Assembly: GCA_902729315.2 (NCBI GenBank)
Contig: LR746278.1
Location: forward strand, 3,977,501 to 4,041,500
Origin: Spirodela intermedia
Taxonomy: Eukaryota; Streptophyta; Magnoliopsida; Alismatales; Araceae
DNA: 64,000 nucleotides
Direction of reading: 5' to 3'
Shown: positions 14,401-26,500 of the stretch, in pieces
How positions within the stretch are numbered: the stretch's first letter is position 1
Layout of the letters: each line of letters starts with the position of its first letter
Made by a program: the position numbers and the translations under genes
Notes under the pieces: model-generated
Told to the model about the DNA's origin: nothing
Seen by the model: the letters and a program-made list of their open reading frames with translations, nothing else
Database searches by the model: none

Positions 14401-17400
14401 TGGAGCGGTTGGACACATGATGAACACCATTAGAAAATCATTGAGGGGGGGAACTCCATTTTGCTTTTCTCTCCATATAAGCTGACAATGTTACTCGAAT
14501 GATCACAGACCAAATATTATCCTCTTTTGGCATAGTTTCTACCATAAGAAAATAGTTATAAAATCATCGAAATTCTGGATCACAAAAAGTAGATGGAGAG
14601 ATCTAATAGGGTTAATAAAAAACCATATTGATTGTGCAGTATTATACCAAAAAGTACACGAGTCTCTAGAAATTGCTGATGAATTTTCACCCTCGTGAAT
14701 AAATCACCTGTTTGGAGACTGCAGCAATTTCCACATGGAGTTCCGGATTTTCACTAATCCATTGATCGTCCAATCCTCAATCATACCATTCTGTAGATCA
14801 TGTTAGGGCCAAAGTTGAGCAGAAGCAGCACCAATAACACCAGTCCATTGGGGAAATATTGGATCCTAAAAGGAATTGGATTTGTCTTGGATTTCCGATT
14901 GGTCTTAGCTAATTTCACTTTGTGTTTGTTCATCATTAGTGTTCTCATCACATTCAGGTGATATGGGCAACAGATTATGGAAGAGAAATCATTGACGCTG
15001 ATTATAAAGAATCCATTTGATTCCATGGGCTCCTATCTCTAAGCTCCAGTGTGAGAAATGTTGCCGTCCAAGTCGGAATGGCTGCTTTGTAGATCCAAAC
15101 CAAGTCCAATAAATACACAATAGAGACCATAAACGATGCATAGCTGGTTTTCGTTGTATGCCAAAATTGGGAGAAATGTTGAAGAGACCAGTTAGGATTA
15201 GAAAATACACGCAAAATTTATGCAAAGGGCTTTTTCCATATCAAGAAGTACTTATTCCCTGCCTTCTTTCATGGTGAAATAAAATTCTCATTGCTTTGCA
15301 TGACCTTTATTTTGGCTGAGAATTTTCGTTCTTCAATTGGTATCCTATTTTTCTCTTTGCTTTCTCCTTGGTATTTTCCTGCTACGGTATTCTTCACCTA
15401 ATTTAGTTTTTTCCTACTATCATCCTTTCTTTTTCCACTTTATTTGATCTTATTCTAGTAACATCCTATAAAAACCTCACTAGACTTGCTCTGTTATGCT
15501 TTAGTACTCAAGATAACTCAAAATCGGAACATGCTATGTAGTTTAAAATGGCAAGACTACCTTCAGGAACCGTTATGCATCATGGTTCCTATTCCAGTTT
15601 TATACATAGACACAATAAACAAAAATATAAAGGCAAAGGAACCACAAAGTTAGAAATTTTCTGCATACATTAGGAAGTCCCAAAACATGTGACTTCAAGG
15701 CTTCTTCATCAATTTCTTCTAACGTGTCAGGAGGAGTTGCTGATAGCATTTGTTCAGCTGCACCAGTAAGGTCAAGATAAACCTCATCAATTGATGCACG
15801 CTCACATCGGCCTTTCGTTGCCAGTAAAGAAACAACCTGCATGAATGCGAGTAATGCAAACGGCCACTTGTGAAGGCAAACTGAAATCAGATTATGTTCA
15901 GTCTAAAGAAAAACAGAAAAAGAAAAGTTTCATGTGTATTTTACAATGCCAGATTACAATGAACATCGATGATATCAAACAAACCTCTGACCCTGCATCA
16001 CGATACAAATTTAAATCTGCTTTACCACGAGCAACTGGCACCTGGACCAACTGGATGTCAGGGCAAACTTTTTTGGCCTCATCTCCTCGCATAGAGCTGA
16101 AATCATATGCAAAAATTTAGAATATTTTTGGTTAGAATATTTTAAAAATTAAAACCAGATTTCAAAAAAAAAAATGATTACCGCTGGACACCAAACTTGC
16201 GAGCTTCATAACTTACTGCTATTAAGGCCCCTCCCTTCCAGGAATTGTACTGTACTACAGCAGTAGGTACACCCTTCAATTCTGGTCGCTTCCTTTGCTC
16301 CACTAAAGTAAAAGAAGACATGAATACACTACCAACAGATTTCAACGCAAGACAAATAACCTCTATAAAACAAATCTCCTCTAAAATAATACGTTTTAAT
16401 GAAAAAAATATAAAATGTCAGACAGCTAAGCAAATAATCACATCCTTCTGTCAGGATATGAGACAATCCACTAACAGAGAGAAGCAGAAATACAAATATA
16501 GCGATAATACTCTCTAGATGACATGCTGACTGTTCTAGCACCAAAAATCATCTTCTGAATTTATAGAGGGGAATGGCTACACTTGAATGAACAAGGGGTG
16601 ACATCCAGTGATGCAAGAATTTTCTAGCCCTTTTTCTAAAATCAAATACTATAAACCAACCTAAGGGACTAATAGATGAGAGTACCGTACAGACTAAGGG
16701 ACAAAATGCTTACACGAATGTCCAACTAAAATATATAAGGTAATGTAGTAGAAGCTGAGGAGAAACAGACCTTGAATCCACACGAAAAAAGTTATAAAAC
16801 CCTTCAATCTAATACATATATCATGAAATATAGGATAAAATGGAGATTTACTATTCTCAATAATAACTAAAGATTTTTTTCTCTGTATTATGTAATAATT
16901 GTTTATTTCTTGTGTTCTTTTCTATTTAGATGGACTTGTATCCTATAATAAAGACTATTTTGTTGTTGTCTCCTTTCTTACAGAGTCACTTTCTCTTATG
17001 AATAAATGTAAAGGCATTATAAAGAGATTCCGACATTCTCTTCAGGGCTGAGTGTACTGCGACCATTTCATGTTGTCCCATTTTCTCTTGTTCATCTCTC
17101 ATCTAGTTATGGCATCAAAGCCCTGTCTATCATTTCTCTCAACTTCAAATCTTGTTGAGGAGAGTTTTGATCTTGTATATCTCGATAGTTGTTCTGTTCG
17201 AAGAAGCATCTTCCCAAGAGGGTAAGTTCTTACGCAGTCATATTCACTTGTCTTCTGTAGTGTACGCTCTTGCACATGGGGACTCAAGAAAAAACAACTA
17301 TTATCCCTAATTGTTTCAATTCAAAAAACTATTTACTGTAGGAATCCTCATTGATATGTTTTCTAATGGGACAAGAGTTGTGAGAATATGTTGATCGGAG

Positions 17401-20400
17401 TACGGAAAAAGCTAAAGAAAATTAGAAGAACGAACTTAGAACCTCAAAGAAAACTAATGCAAAAGTAACGAGTCAGATTAGCGCATTGTAGAACTGCAGG
17501 AAGATTAAACTGGAACGTTCTAGCAATGCAGTAAGCATGAAATTTCTTGAAGCGTATACTCTCAAGATAATGACTCTGGAAAGTACAATGTTGGAATTAA
17601 GGAATATCGTGTAAGAATTATGTTTTCATGAACTTATGGCTTGAGTATAATTCAATCTTGCATGAAAATGATTCATTGTTTACATTATATATGGTGCAAA
17701 AATTAAAAAAATAAAACATCCGAGATCAATTTCTAAGAAACTCTAATCAGAGTTTGAAACTGTCTTCAGTAGTTTGGTAAATTGAAATAAGTTCCTAATC
17801 TAGAGGAAACTTTTGAGATACTTCAAGCAGAACAATGCCTAATATCACGAGGAATAGTGAGCACGATCACAGAAACAAAGAGCAATGATGTGACGTTAAT
17901 TTCTAAGGAGTATCAAACAATAAAAGATAGTAAGAATATGCAGTGCTTTTATTATTAGAATATGGACATGGTGCCACATATTCCAAAGAGTACTGTTCGT
18001 TACCATAGAAGAACAGGCTACATCATCACCAAGTGTCATCATGAACTTCCACAAAAAAGAGTTAGAGCATTTCACACCATCATGCATAATCCAATGCCTC
18101 TTCTTCAACAATCAAGCAGTTAGCAACAGCTCAACTGCTAAATTGCCTACGATTGATGCAGAAAATATTCAAGCCCAAGACCCGACGATCTGTTATGAAG
18201 TAAAACTTCATCGACGACTTCAGTTTTAGACTATAGAGCCTCAAACCGTGTCCTCTTACGAAAAAGATTTCACTTCTTTAGTTCCTTATTATGGAAACTC
18301 CAATGTCCGTTTAGCCGGTTGGAAAACATTCTTCTCACATATATAACTGACATCAGTTCCTGAAGACACTCCAGTGTACTTTTGTTCCTAAATTATCCAT
18401 AAATCTTACTTTTGTTGGACAACTTGTAGATGACAATTATATTTTCTCCCCCTGATTATACTATTCGGAACACAAACACAGGACAGTGATTGGCAAAGGG
18501 AGTAAGTATGCCTGCCTTTTGCCTTGGATAAAATCAATTCAATACCATATCCACACTCTGCTTCTCATGAAGATGTTTCAAATAACTGGATCCTATAGCA
18601 TTGTAGATTAGGTCATCCATATTTGAAGACATCATCTCTATTATTTAAAATTAGACTACTTAATAGCTAAAAAAAGAATCTCTTATTTCAATTTTCGTCA
18701 AATAACAAGCAAGTGTCTTTCGTTTCTTTTGAGTGCATACAAATTCAACTCTGTATTTGAATTAATTCATTCTATGTGTGAGGATAGGCACCTATTTTGT
18801 CATCATCAAGTTACAAATACTTTGCTACATTTATTGTTGCTTCACTTGAGTATATCTCTTGTGCCCCAATTCATATGAATGAAAATTGATCTCAGAAAAA
18901 CATTAAAATCTTCTGTTCTCATTCAGGATGAAAGTATCTTTCAAATAATTTCAGCCCTTGTTTTAAGTAAAGAAAATTATTTCCTGACGTTCATGTACAT
19001 GCACACTGCAACAAGATAAGATTTCTGGAAAAAATCATAGACATATTACTGACATAACTCACATGTTTTTTGAAGCAAGTTTCCCTCCAACATTTTGGGA
19101 AGAGGCAGTCGAACTATAATATTCCTAATTAATCATCAAATCCCTTTAAAGTCGAAAAATCAGAGTCAATATTTTCAACTCTTCCCAAAAAAAAAAGGAA
19201 TATAAAACACTTCATCCAGTTGTTGAACTTTCTTTGCTCATCTTCCTTCCATTGACTTCCAAAAAATTTCCTCACAATGGACAAGGTATGTATTTCTTAG
19301 TTATGTAGTCTATCAAAAAACATTTAGATGTTATGATTCTGAAAGCAAACACATTTCATAAAATGCTATTTTTTATGATGCCCACTTCTTTTGCTCTAAT
19401 CTTCAATCTCTATGGCCTAGCAATTCCTCATCTACAGTACATTAATGAGACAACATATAACAGAAGACTGTCACAAATTCAGCCTTAGAGTGTTCTATAG
19501 ACGCGCAGTGAAATATCCAAGCATTGCAGATTATCAAATGAAATTTTCTACTTCAATCGAACGCATTAAACATGATGCTGCTCCCCAACTGATTGCTGTC
19601 CCATGTATAAATCACACTTGAGCTTGACTCACTTATTTTCCTAAAGTTAATTCATCATTCTCATCGACTCGATAGATAAAAGTAACCCCCTACTTCATAT
19701 TTATCTATATTATTTAAAATTCCTATTCCAACCTCGGAATCAAAGGAAGAGAAGAAAGGGTCTTGAAAGCAGGCTATGAATGAGAAAATAAATGCTCTGT
19801 GTAGAACTCACACTTGGGATCTTGTCTCTTCACCTCTTAGTTGTAAAGAGCTATGTACTATTAAGTTAAAATTAGATGGATTATTTGAAAGATACATAGC
19901 TAGATCGGTGCATCAGGAAAGAGACAAGACAATGATGCTAACTATCATAATGCATTTGCTCATGTTGATTAGCAACAATTAGGACGCCGTTGCCCTTCCT
20001 AGTCCTCAATCATGGCCTATTTTTCAAATGTACGTGAAAAATGCTTTTCTAAATGGCTACTTAGAGGAGGAAGAGGTAATGGCCAGCACAAGGCTTGTCA
20101 TTCCATGCATCCTACTTTATCTGCAAGTTGAAGCAGTCTTAAAATGACCAAAACAAGCACTTCAGGTCCAGTTCACTAAGTTCAAGACCACTATTCTACA
20201 GGCTCGATATCAACATAGCACAATCCATCCCCCTTTAGGAATGGCCATTTCGTGGTTTTCCTCTTCTAATTGAACATACTCTATATTAGTAAAATCATCC
20301 CATTAATCAGTATATCATCAACACATACTCTATATTGTATGTGTTCGTTTCAGAGGAAAGATCATGGACTATTCAATTATATTGGCCGCTGACACACATA

Positions 20401-22667
20401 GATCCCTTGTAGGTATCTACCGAAATGAACACAAATACTTGCAAGAATTGATCTCCTAATTGGAAAATAGTACTAGGTTCAATACACCCATGGAGTTTAA
20501 TCTGAAGATAAAACCTGAAGATGTACTCATCTCAATGATCAAGCCTATTATCATCAACTAGTTGGAAGCCTCATTTATCTTATGCTGCCTACACAATGAA
20601 CTAATTCATAAATAATCATCAGCCTTCACATCTTGTGGTTGTACATGGCATTGTCTGCTACTTAAAGACACCTCTCGTCCAGGATCGTTTGCAGTGAATT
20701 TTATATATCCTTGGTTGATTATCCTGATGCACATTAGAGCCTGTGTCTTAATACAAGAAAGTAAATCACTAGTTGGTGCATTTTCATATGAAAGTCTTTG
20801 ATTTCTTGGAAGTGTAAGATGCAAGATCGAGTTTTTAAATCCTCTACTAACGCTAAAGATCACGTTGTTACATGCTTGTTTATGGAATTAGGGCTTCCTC
20901 TAATGACACTGACTTCTATACATGCTAACAATAAAAGTGATATTCGAATTGCTGAAAACCGACTGTTTCATAAAAACACTCCTTTTGTTGCTGTTTAATG
21001 TATAAGGAGTACTTTGATGATGTTTTCATCGAAATCTTGATATCCAATCATCATTAGTTCACTCCACAAATTGTTGCTGGACTCTCAGATTCAATTTGAT
21101 GGGAGTAACAGGCATACCCCTTGAACAAATGAGTAGGATGGAGATTTACCATTCTTAATATCAAGGAATTATTTGTTTCTTTGTATAATACAAGCTTTCT
21201 TTCTTCGTATTATGCAATTTTTGTTTCTTTATTTAGTCTTGACTATTTGAATAGAGTTGTATCATATATTTAAGACCCAACTATATTCCAATGCTGCCTC
21301 CTTTTCTACAAATTCACTTTTCCTCCTATGCATGATGTATAGTTTATAAAGAGACTTTGAGGTTCTCCAGAGGGCAGAGCATTATACACGTTTGTGTTTT
21401 CATGTTTTCTTTTGGTCCCCTTTCATCTTTTAAAATGGAACGAAGAATACTTCTCTCTCAAAAAAAACTCTTCATCTATATATAATATATGCCTTCTTAA
21501 ATAGGCAAAAAGTAGCTATATATTCCTAAATAGGATCTAATAATAAAAGATATAATGCATATGTTTGTTCTTACGGTCATTTACGAGAAAGCATATGGTA
21601 TTAACCTAAGTGCCTTAACAGCATCATTGCGACAACACAACCAACAAATTTTTCAGGTTCAAATGTCCTTTCTCTGTGTAATAGATTATCTCTAAGTTTG
21701 TTTTCTATCCCATCCAACATCAAACTAGGCTTTCTTTTTAAATAAGTTGGTCTTCCTATTATTTAGAGACTTTTAAGTTAGAAAATTTAATTTGGAACAA
21801 ATATTGTCCACCCACCTAATTTCGTTGAGTGTGATACAGTGACTATAACGTTGGTTCCAGAAAAAAATGTTGCCTATTGGAGGCTTTCTCAGCCATAAAT
21901 AGTTTCCAATCGAGAGATTCTCTAACATATTTTGTCATTTTGGCTTATTTAAAAAAACAAAAACGATAAATGATGCTACATTCTTGTGCTATTGTTGTTG
22001 TTGTTGTTGTTGTCACCTATGCTGTCACTTGATCAGCTTCATGCTCTAGAGGATGATTAATGAACTAACTCATACCCCAGATGGTAACAAATACAGACTT
22101 GGAAGATCAATGGAAGTAATTTTTAGGCAAGAGACAATAGCATGTACCCCCAAATGTCTGAAAAAAAGAACAAATAGGAGGGGAAATAACAGACGTTAAG
22201 GAGGTGAACAAATCATGAGAGTGACGCTGATTAGTTTCATTATTTTTATAGGAATCTCAGCAAAATTTGATGAGCATAGATGCAGAAATAAGATGTCACC
22301 CTCAGTATTAAAATGATTTCTCACATGTTATTCTATTCGTGAATTTTAGAGAACATGGAAAGCCTCCATATGATCGACAGGGCCTTAACCCTCATTATTT
22401 ATATCCCAACTATTCAAACCCCATTATTCAAAAGAATCCGGCGAAACAAGTACTTTGTCACAATGTTGAGGCAAACATCGCAGAATAAGAAAAAGAAAAT
22501 CGTCCTGATAGTGAATTTTCTCAAAACATGCAGAGATGAAAAGGAAAATAAGGAAATTATAGCGTAGCCAAACATGTAATTCACGTTAAAATCAAAAGGC
22601 ATGTTTCAGAAAGAACTTTTCCATTCAGATTTTATCAAAGAGTAGTTCACTCAGTGAGAGACCCAGT

Positions 22668-22761
<94 letters not shown>

Positions 22762-22882
22762 GACAGAGAGACAGAGGAGAGAGAAGAATAATCATAGGAG
22801 AAAGACCTTGTACGTAGAAGCAATCCATGTCTACGTGCGCGATTACGCGAGAGGCCAGCGGCTCCGGTCTGGCGACCGGCAT
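5438..22882 (-). CDS. POLH: DNA polymerase eta (Y-family translesion polymerase), 14 exons
   Basis: This enzyme copies past UV photoproducts in the nucleus with PCNA. Exons in transcript order are 22882-22807, 16302-16182, 16096-15985, 15836-15669, 13401-13237, 12974-12871, 12702-12583, 10939-10816, 8517-8404, 8297-8106, 7045-6937, 6827-6667, 5908-5824 and 5682-5438. The sum is 1896 nt, or 631 aa, with all phases compatible. The start is the MPVARPEP methionine, typical of plant POLH. Catalytic acids are visible: D18 and D20 in HVDMDCFYVQ, and D120/E121 in RASIDEVYLDLT. The nucleotide-binding YNSWKGGALIAVSYEAR and the thumb and little-finger regions follow. The C-terminal part has two GTxSI-type PCNA-binding-like motifs (exons 11 and 13), a ubiquitin-binding motif with the INELPPEIQ core (about residue 590) and a terminal IAHYF PIP-like motif (about 622-626). 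No frame break is seen. Exon 10 starts at GTT TGT GAG, the least certain junction. Intron 1 is 6.5 kb and contains a copia relic. Confidence 0.94.
5740..5782. repeat. (CTT)14 microsatellite in the last POLH intron
   Basis: It lies inside the 141-bp intron between POLH exons 13 and 14 (5683-5823). In the POLH transcript it reads as (GAA)14 and makes up nearly a third of the intron. Confidence 0.95.
8518..10815 (-). other. POLH intron between exons 8 and 9
   Basis: A 2.3-kb AT-rich intron with no recognisable coding remnant. The one notable structure is a hairpin at 9432-9478. Confidence 0.75.
9432..9478. repeat. Hairpin with paired CACGTG boxes
   Basis: Perfect 11-nt arms TCACGTGCTTC (9442-9452) and GAAGCACGTGA (9460-9470) flank a 7-nt loop. 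Further pairing outward (GTGT/ACAT, then GTG/CAC) extends the stem to about 18 bp with two bulged A residues. Each arm holds a CACGTG G-box core. It lies in an intron of POLH and could be a MITE relic or a small-RNA-like foldback. No function can be assigned. Confidence 0.8.
10940..12582 (-). other. POLH intron between exons 7 and 8
   Basis: A 1.6-kb AT-rich intron with GT-AG ends. I see no conserved coding or repeat structure in it. Confidence 0.7.
13402..15668 (-). other. POLH intron between exons 4 and 5
   Basis: A 2.3-kb intron. Minus-strand open frames at 14781-15225 are weakly reminiscent of the C-terminal end of LINE proteins, but not enough to call. Confidence 0.65.
16830..17105 (+). 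repeat. 5' LTR of the copia relic (approximate)
   Basis: It matches 21115-21435 in the same order: ATGGAGATTTAC, a T-rich segment with TTGTTTATTTCTTG, ACTTGTATCCTATAATAAAGAC, then TATAAAGAGATTCCGACATTCTC and CAGGGC. The outer boundary is uncertain. Confidence 0.7.
17110..17122 (+). other. Copia primer-binding site
   Basis: TGGCATCAAAGCC differs at two positions from TGGTATCAGAGCC, the usual plant copia site that pairs with initiator methionine tRNA. It sits just after the left LTR, as expected. Confidence 0.75.
21115..21435 (+). repeat. 3' LTR of the copia relic (approximate)
   Basis: Diverged direct repeat of 16830-17105, containing GGATGGAGATTTACCATTC, TTGTATCATATATTTAAGAC and TATAAAGAGACTTTGAGGTTCTC. 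It follows a purine-rich tract resembling a polypurine tract. Confidence 0.7.
22672..22755. repeat. (GA)n(CAGA)n compound microsatellite
   Basis: About 57 nt of GA followed by about six CAGA units. It lies in POLH intron 1 only about 50-130 nt after the exon 1 splice donor. In the POLH transcript it reads as CU/CUGU-rich pyrimidine sequence. Confidence 0.95.
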
Positions 22883-23379
22883 CCTCTTCCGCAGCCAGAC
22901 CTCCAAACCCTCTGCGCAGCGGTTTCACACTACGTGCTATGTGCTCCAAGAATTAGTTCTGCAGGAGGGTTTCGGCCGGTCAGCGGGTCAACAGGCGCAC
23001 GCATTCGGACTTCGGCCAAGCAGTCCATGTGGTGCTAGCAGTCGTCTTGTCACGCTGACACATCTATGTGCACAGGTGACTCGCCGGGGCATGGTCACGC
23101 TCGCACACAGGGTTGATACTGAGTGAGAGAGAGAGAGGAGGCCACAAATCAAATCAGCTCAGACTATGTACGAGCCTGCCTTGTAAATCAAATGACTCAA
23201 GGAACTCACACAAAACACGTGCATTACTCCTCTTCCACATCACTATGGCTGAACTAAGCGTGAGACAAAATATGATTTCATCACGTGTATATGGGGGTGA
23301 ACCACCTAGTTTACACCTCCCTAAGTGATCCTAACCATTTTGTTTCTAGAGGAGGGAACTTGAATATGGAAGGAGGTGC
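22883..23379 (-). promoter_or_regulatory. POLH 5' flank and probable 5' UTR
   Basis: A GC-richer stretch (22850-23110) directly upstream of the POLH start, with a short GA run at 23124-23137. It fits a leader and proximal promoter, but I could not place a TATA box or transcription start with confidence. Confidence 0.4.
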
Positions 23380-24622
23380 AAACTTATATTCACCTCAAAC
23401 TTCTAAATAAAACTGATGTGGGACTAAAATCTGGATAGAATAGGTTGACAAAATAATATCAAAAATACTCCTACATTAAGAGAAGGTAACATAGTCATGT
23501 GCTCACTATTTTTAAGGGTATTTTGGTAATTTTTTTAACTTTTCCTAGTTAATTAAGTGACTAATGAAGGTTACAATCTCACAAACATAAAAAATTATAG
23601 CTTTTTCTATTTTAATTTTGTGATTTTTCTATATAACCTAAAGAAAATAGCAACCAAAGATAATCAATCATTGATGAAATCTTCCTCAATGATAATATAT
23701 AAATATTGTAAACAACTAATGAATGATTTTAGATAAAAAGGTTATAAATTCTTAAAAGAAATCATCTCTAGTTAGTGACAAATAAGTGATCTACCAAGAG
23801 ATTTGTTAAGATCTCTTTAGAGTGTTCCAAATGTGATAAAGAGTTTCCTCTTATTATGTGGATTTAAGGTGAAGCTCTTTGAAATGTGCTTCATCTTCAA
23901 CAAGCTCAACTCTATTAGGAGATAGTCACCAAAGACTTATCTTTCCCAAATTTCTGCTCCACCAAGTGACAATCATTAAAAACACTTTGCTGTTGCCTGA
24001 CTTTGCATGAAAATTTAGAGAATACTCACAACCATGCAAGTCAAAGAAGAACTTTTGAAATCATGGACACCCCTCATAAACCTTCTAAATTAATAGAATT
24101 TCAATGATAGTTGTTACAATGCTAAAACTTTATTTTTACTTGTTTAAAATCATTTAATATTTAGTTTAATAATATTTTATTTGAATTTAAGTTTTGAAAC
24201 TCTACTTTAGTCTAATTACGATCAACATATACAAATTTTATTTCTATCGAATTGTTTGTAATCATTTATGCAACAATTAGTAGATGAAACCTTATTTTTG
24301 TCCAAATCACCATTCTTTGTGGTGTTGACATCAGCTTGATATCAACACTTAAATTTCCTCTTTTAATCTAGTTCTTAATAGGATTTTTACAATCTTTTAG
24401 TCTAAAAATTATTAAAAAATATGTTCTTTAAAATTTTTCTTAAAATTTACCTAATATCATTTTATATTCATGTGAATAAATCTAAATTTTTTCACTATTT
24501 TTTGAACTTTTTATCAAATTATAATTGATATATATTTTTGAAAATACTTCTAAAATTATTATTATTATTATTTTATAAATTTTTAATTTTATGATTTAAT
24601 AAACAACTGCTAAGTTACATCA
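23380..24622 (+). repeat. Dispersed repeat family, copy C (truncated)
   Basis: It shares ordered blocks with the copies near 37.5-39.3, 40.4-42.1 and 60.5-62.4 kb: TGATGTGGGACTAAA at 23414, a CCTCTTATTATGTGGA block near 23850, TGACATCAGCTTGATATCAACAC near 24326, TAGTCTAAAAATTATTAAAAAAT near 24400, and the end block TAAGTTACATCA at 24611-24622. It lacks the flanking stem-loop extension present in copies A, B and D. No coding capacity. Confidence 0.75.
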
Positions 24623-24911
24623 ACGTAAAATAGAAAAAAATCTATGACAAAATTTGGATGACACAAGTAATCTTTTAAGAATGAATTTGAGGAGTAAGGA
24701 TGGAGTTCAACCAAATGACTAGTTTTGATATCTTCATTGCACAATAGGGTTTTTATACAACCCTCATATCTGCCATTCATCCCCAATAGGGTTTTAAATC
24801 ATTCCTTCCTTTTTATCTTCCAAGGATTGGCTAATGATGAGATGTTTTGGGGTGATGACAACTAGCAATTAGCAATACCTCTTTTGATAGGGGAATAATT
24901 GGGGCCTAGAC

Positions 24912-26500
24912 ATGAAGGGAAGAAGTTGCATGTTACCAATAAAGAACTTTGTGGATCGACTACCTCAAAGTGGCCCTTATTTTCTCCTGCTCCTTTTCAT
25001 TCCCTTTATTTATTTATTTTTTACAAAACTCCTATATATTTCTATGCTGAGTTATCTAGAATCATATAATATATCTTTTGTATTTAGTTGCAATTATATT
25101 TCCTCTCCAAATTTGAGGTCACTTTTCTATGAGCTTCAAAAGATTTGATCATATTGGTCTTAGAGCAAAATGCCACCCAAGGCTAAAGGCTAGGTTGAAT
25201 AATTAGAGTTAGACAAGGTTCATTAATCTATCTCCAACTTTAAATGTTGCATAGCTACTTTATTAGAATGGGACGCAATCGGTGCCCAACAATTATAATT
25301 CCTTGTCTGTTCCATGAAGGATTTGCATCAACATATTAAATTTCCCCACCAATACATGCACCAACCAAAAGGGCCAATAGAAGTACTATCAATGAATCAA
25401 ACTAAGGTCATCTAGCCTTGAGCTAGGAAGACAACTCAGTATCATGTGCTTGGTCATGCTCTTAATGTGAAGACACACACTGAGTAGAGGCAATGGTTCA
25501 AACTTGTTCATAGAATCCTAGAATGTCAACCATAAACTTGAGATACCTATCTTTAATGGTCAAACTCTAAAAAGGGAAAATTTTCACACAAAGTTATATT
25601 TATCTATGCATTGAGAAACTATTTATCATGGGCATAAGTTTCAAAGGGGAGGCACTAACATAGCTTAAATGGACAACTGAACACAAAGTCTTCAAGGATT
25701 GATGAGACCTACACCATATTTTACTAGAACATTTCAGCAACAATCAACCCAGTTTTCTCTACTAATAAGTCATGGATATCGAGAAAAAATGGATTAGCAG
25801 TAGAACATAGAGAAGAGTTTGAATTGATGGGAATAAATTTGGGAGACCTTCTAGAATCAATTAGCAAGAAAACTTTTCTCAAGGAACTAGGGAATGATAT
25901 TTGAGCTAAAGTTTGTATTGTATCCTAAAGCCCATTGATCATACATATGGCATAAAAGGTGGAAGCTAGAAATATTACATCTACGTGTTAGATGGAAAGA
26001 TAAGCACTTTTAAACCTTCTGATTTATATTTGATGGCTTTGGTCATAAAAGATGACACTCTTCAATGATAGAAGGGTCTCAATCCTTACACACAAGACTG
26101 AGATGGGGTTCAAGGGGACAAGAGAAATGAGAAACACATCAACTAAAATAAAACGTCATAGATAAATACAAGCATATAATACTCACGCTCTCTAAAATCT
26201 AGGCCCAACATGCTCAAGGACTTTGTTTCTCATGAAGAAGAAGTATACATTTTAGCATTGTTGTCAGCACGAGCTGCAAATCTTGCCTATTGATGAAGAG
26301 TTTGTTAACACACCAACTAGAGAGTACCTTCAAGTTGAATGGGAACTTAAGAGGATACCTGAAAAAAATAGAATTGGTCGCAATCTCTGTCATGAAAAAT
26401 ATATCTAGCATATTTAAAAAATTACATGATTACATCAGAAAAAGAAACTTCACAATCTTATTAGGCATAGGGATGACACAATTTAATTTCTAGACCTATT
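24912..26500 (+). mobile_element. Remnant of an LTR retrotransposon gag region
   Basis: At 25155-25166, TGGTCTTAGAGC resembles the retrotransposon primer-binding sequence TGGTATCAGAGC. Four bases later comes an ATG (25170) opening MPPKAKG followed by a stop, like many plant Ty3/gypsy gag starts. Downstream short frames are scrambled by stops and only vaguely gag-like. The LTR itself was not delimited. Superfamily uncertain. Confidence 0.45.

Larger units (their letters stand above)
16830..21435 (+). mobile_element. Degenerate Ty1/copia LTR retrotransposon
   Basis: It lies inside POLH intron 1, antisense to the gene. From left to right: a diverged LTR (about 16830-17105); an initiator-tRNA-Met-type primer-binding site at 17110-17122; an integrase remnant near 19075-19140 (PPTFWEEAVE); a reverse transcriptase start at 19776 (INALCRTHTWDLV ... 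LDGLFERYIARSV); RT motif A at about 20030-20080 (VKNAFLNGYLEEE); an RNase H remnant at 20818-20996 (SSTNAKDHVVTCLFMELGLP, then AENRLFHKNTP); a purine-rich tract (ttgatgggagt) at about 21097; and the second LTR (about 21115-21435). Motif A lacks its usual Asp before VKNAF, and stops and frame changes run throughout, so it is inactive. LTR ends are approximate because the two copies differ strongly, indicating an old insertion. Confidence 0.85.
16303..22806 (-). other. POLH intron 1 (6.5 kb)
   Basis: It opens with GT just after FYVQ and a CT/CTGT-rich tract, and closes with CTTTAG before the VEQRKRPEL exon. About 4.6 kb of it is a degraded copia retrotransposon in the opposite orientation. The parts outside the element (16.30-16.83 and 21.44-22.67 kb) show no coding content. 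Confidence 0.85.

Noticed and set aside
14781-15225. Possible LINE C-terminal fragment, minus strand, in POLH intron 4
   Set aside because: A few Trp-rich phrases resemble LINE tails, but no RT, RNase H or zinc-binding residues can be identified.
22667-22949. Long frames through the GA/CAGA microsatellite
   Set aside because: Dinucleotide and tetranucleotide repeats leave frames open by chance. Only the POLH exon 1 part is real.
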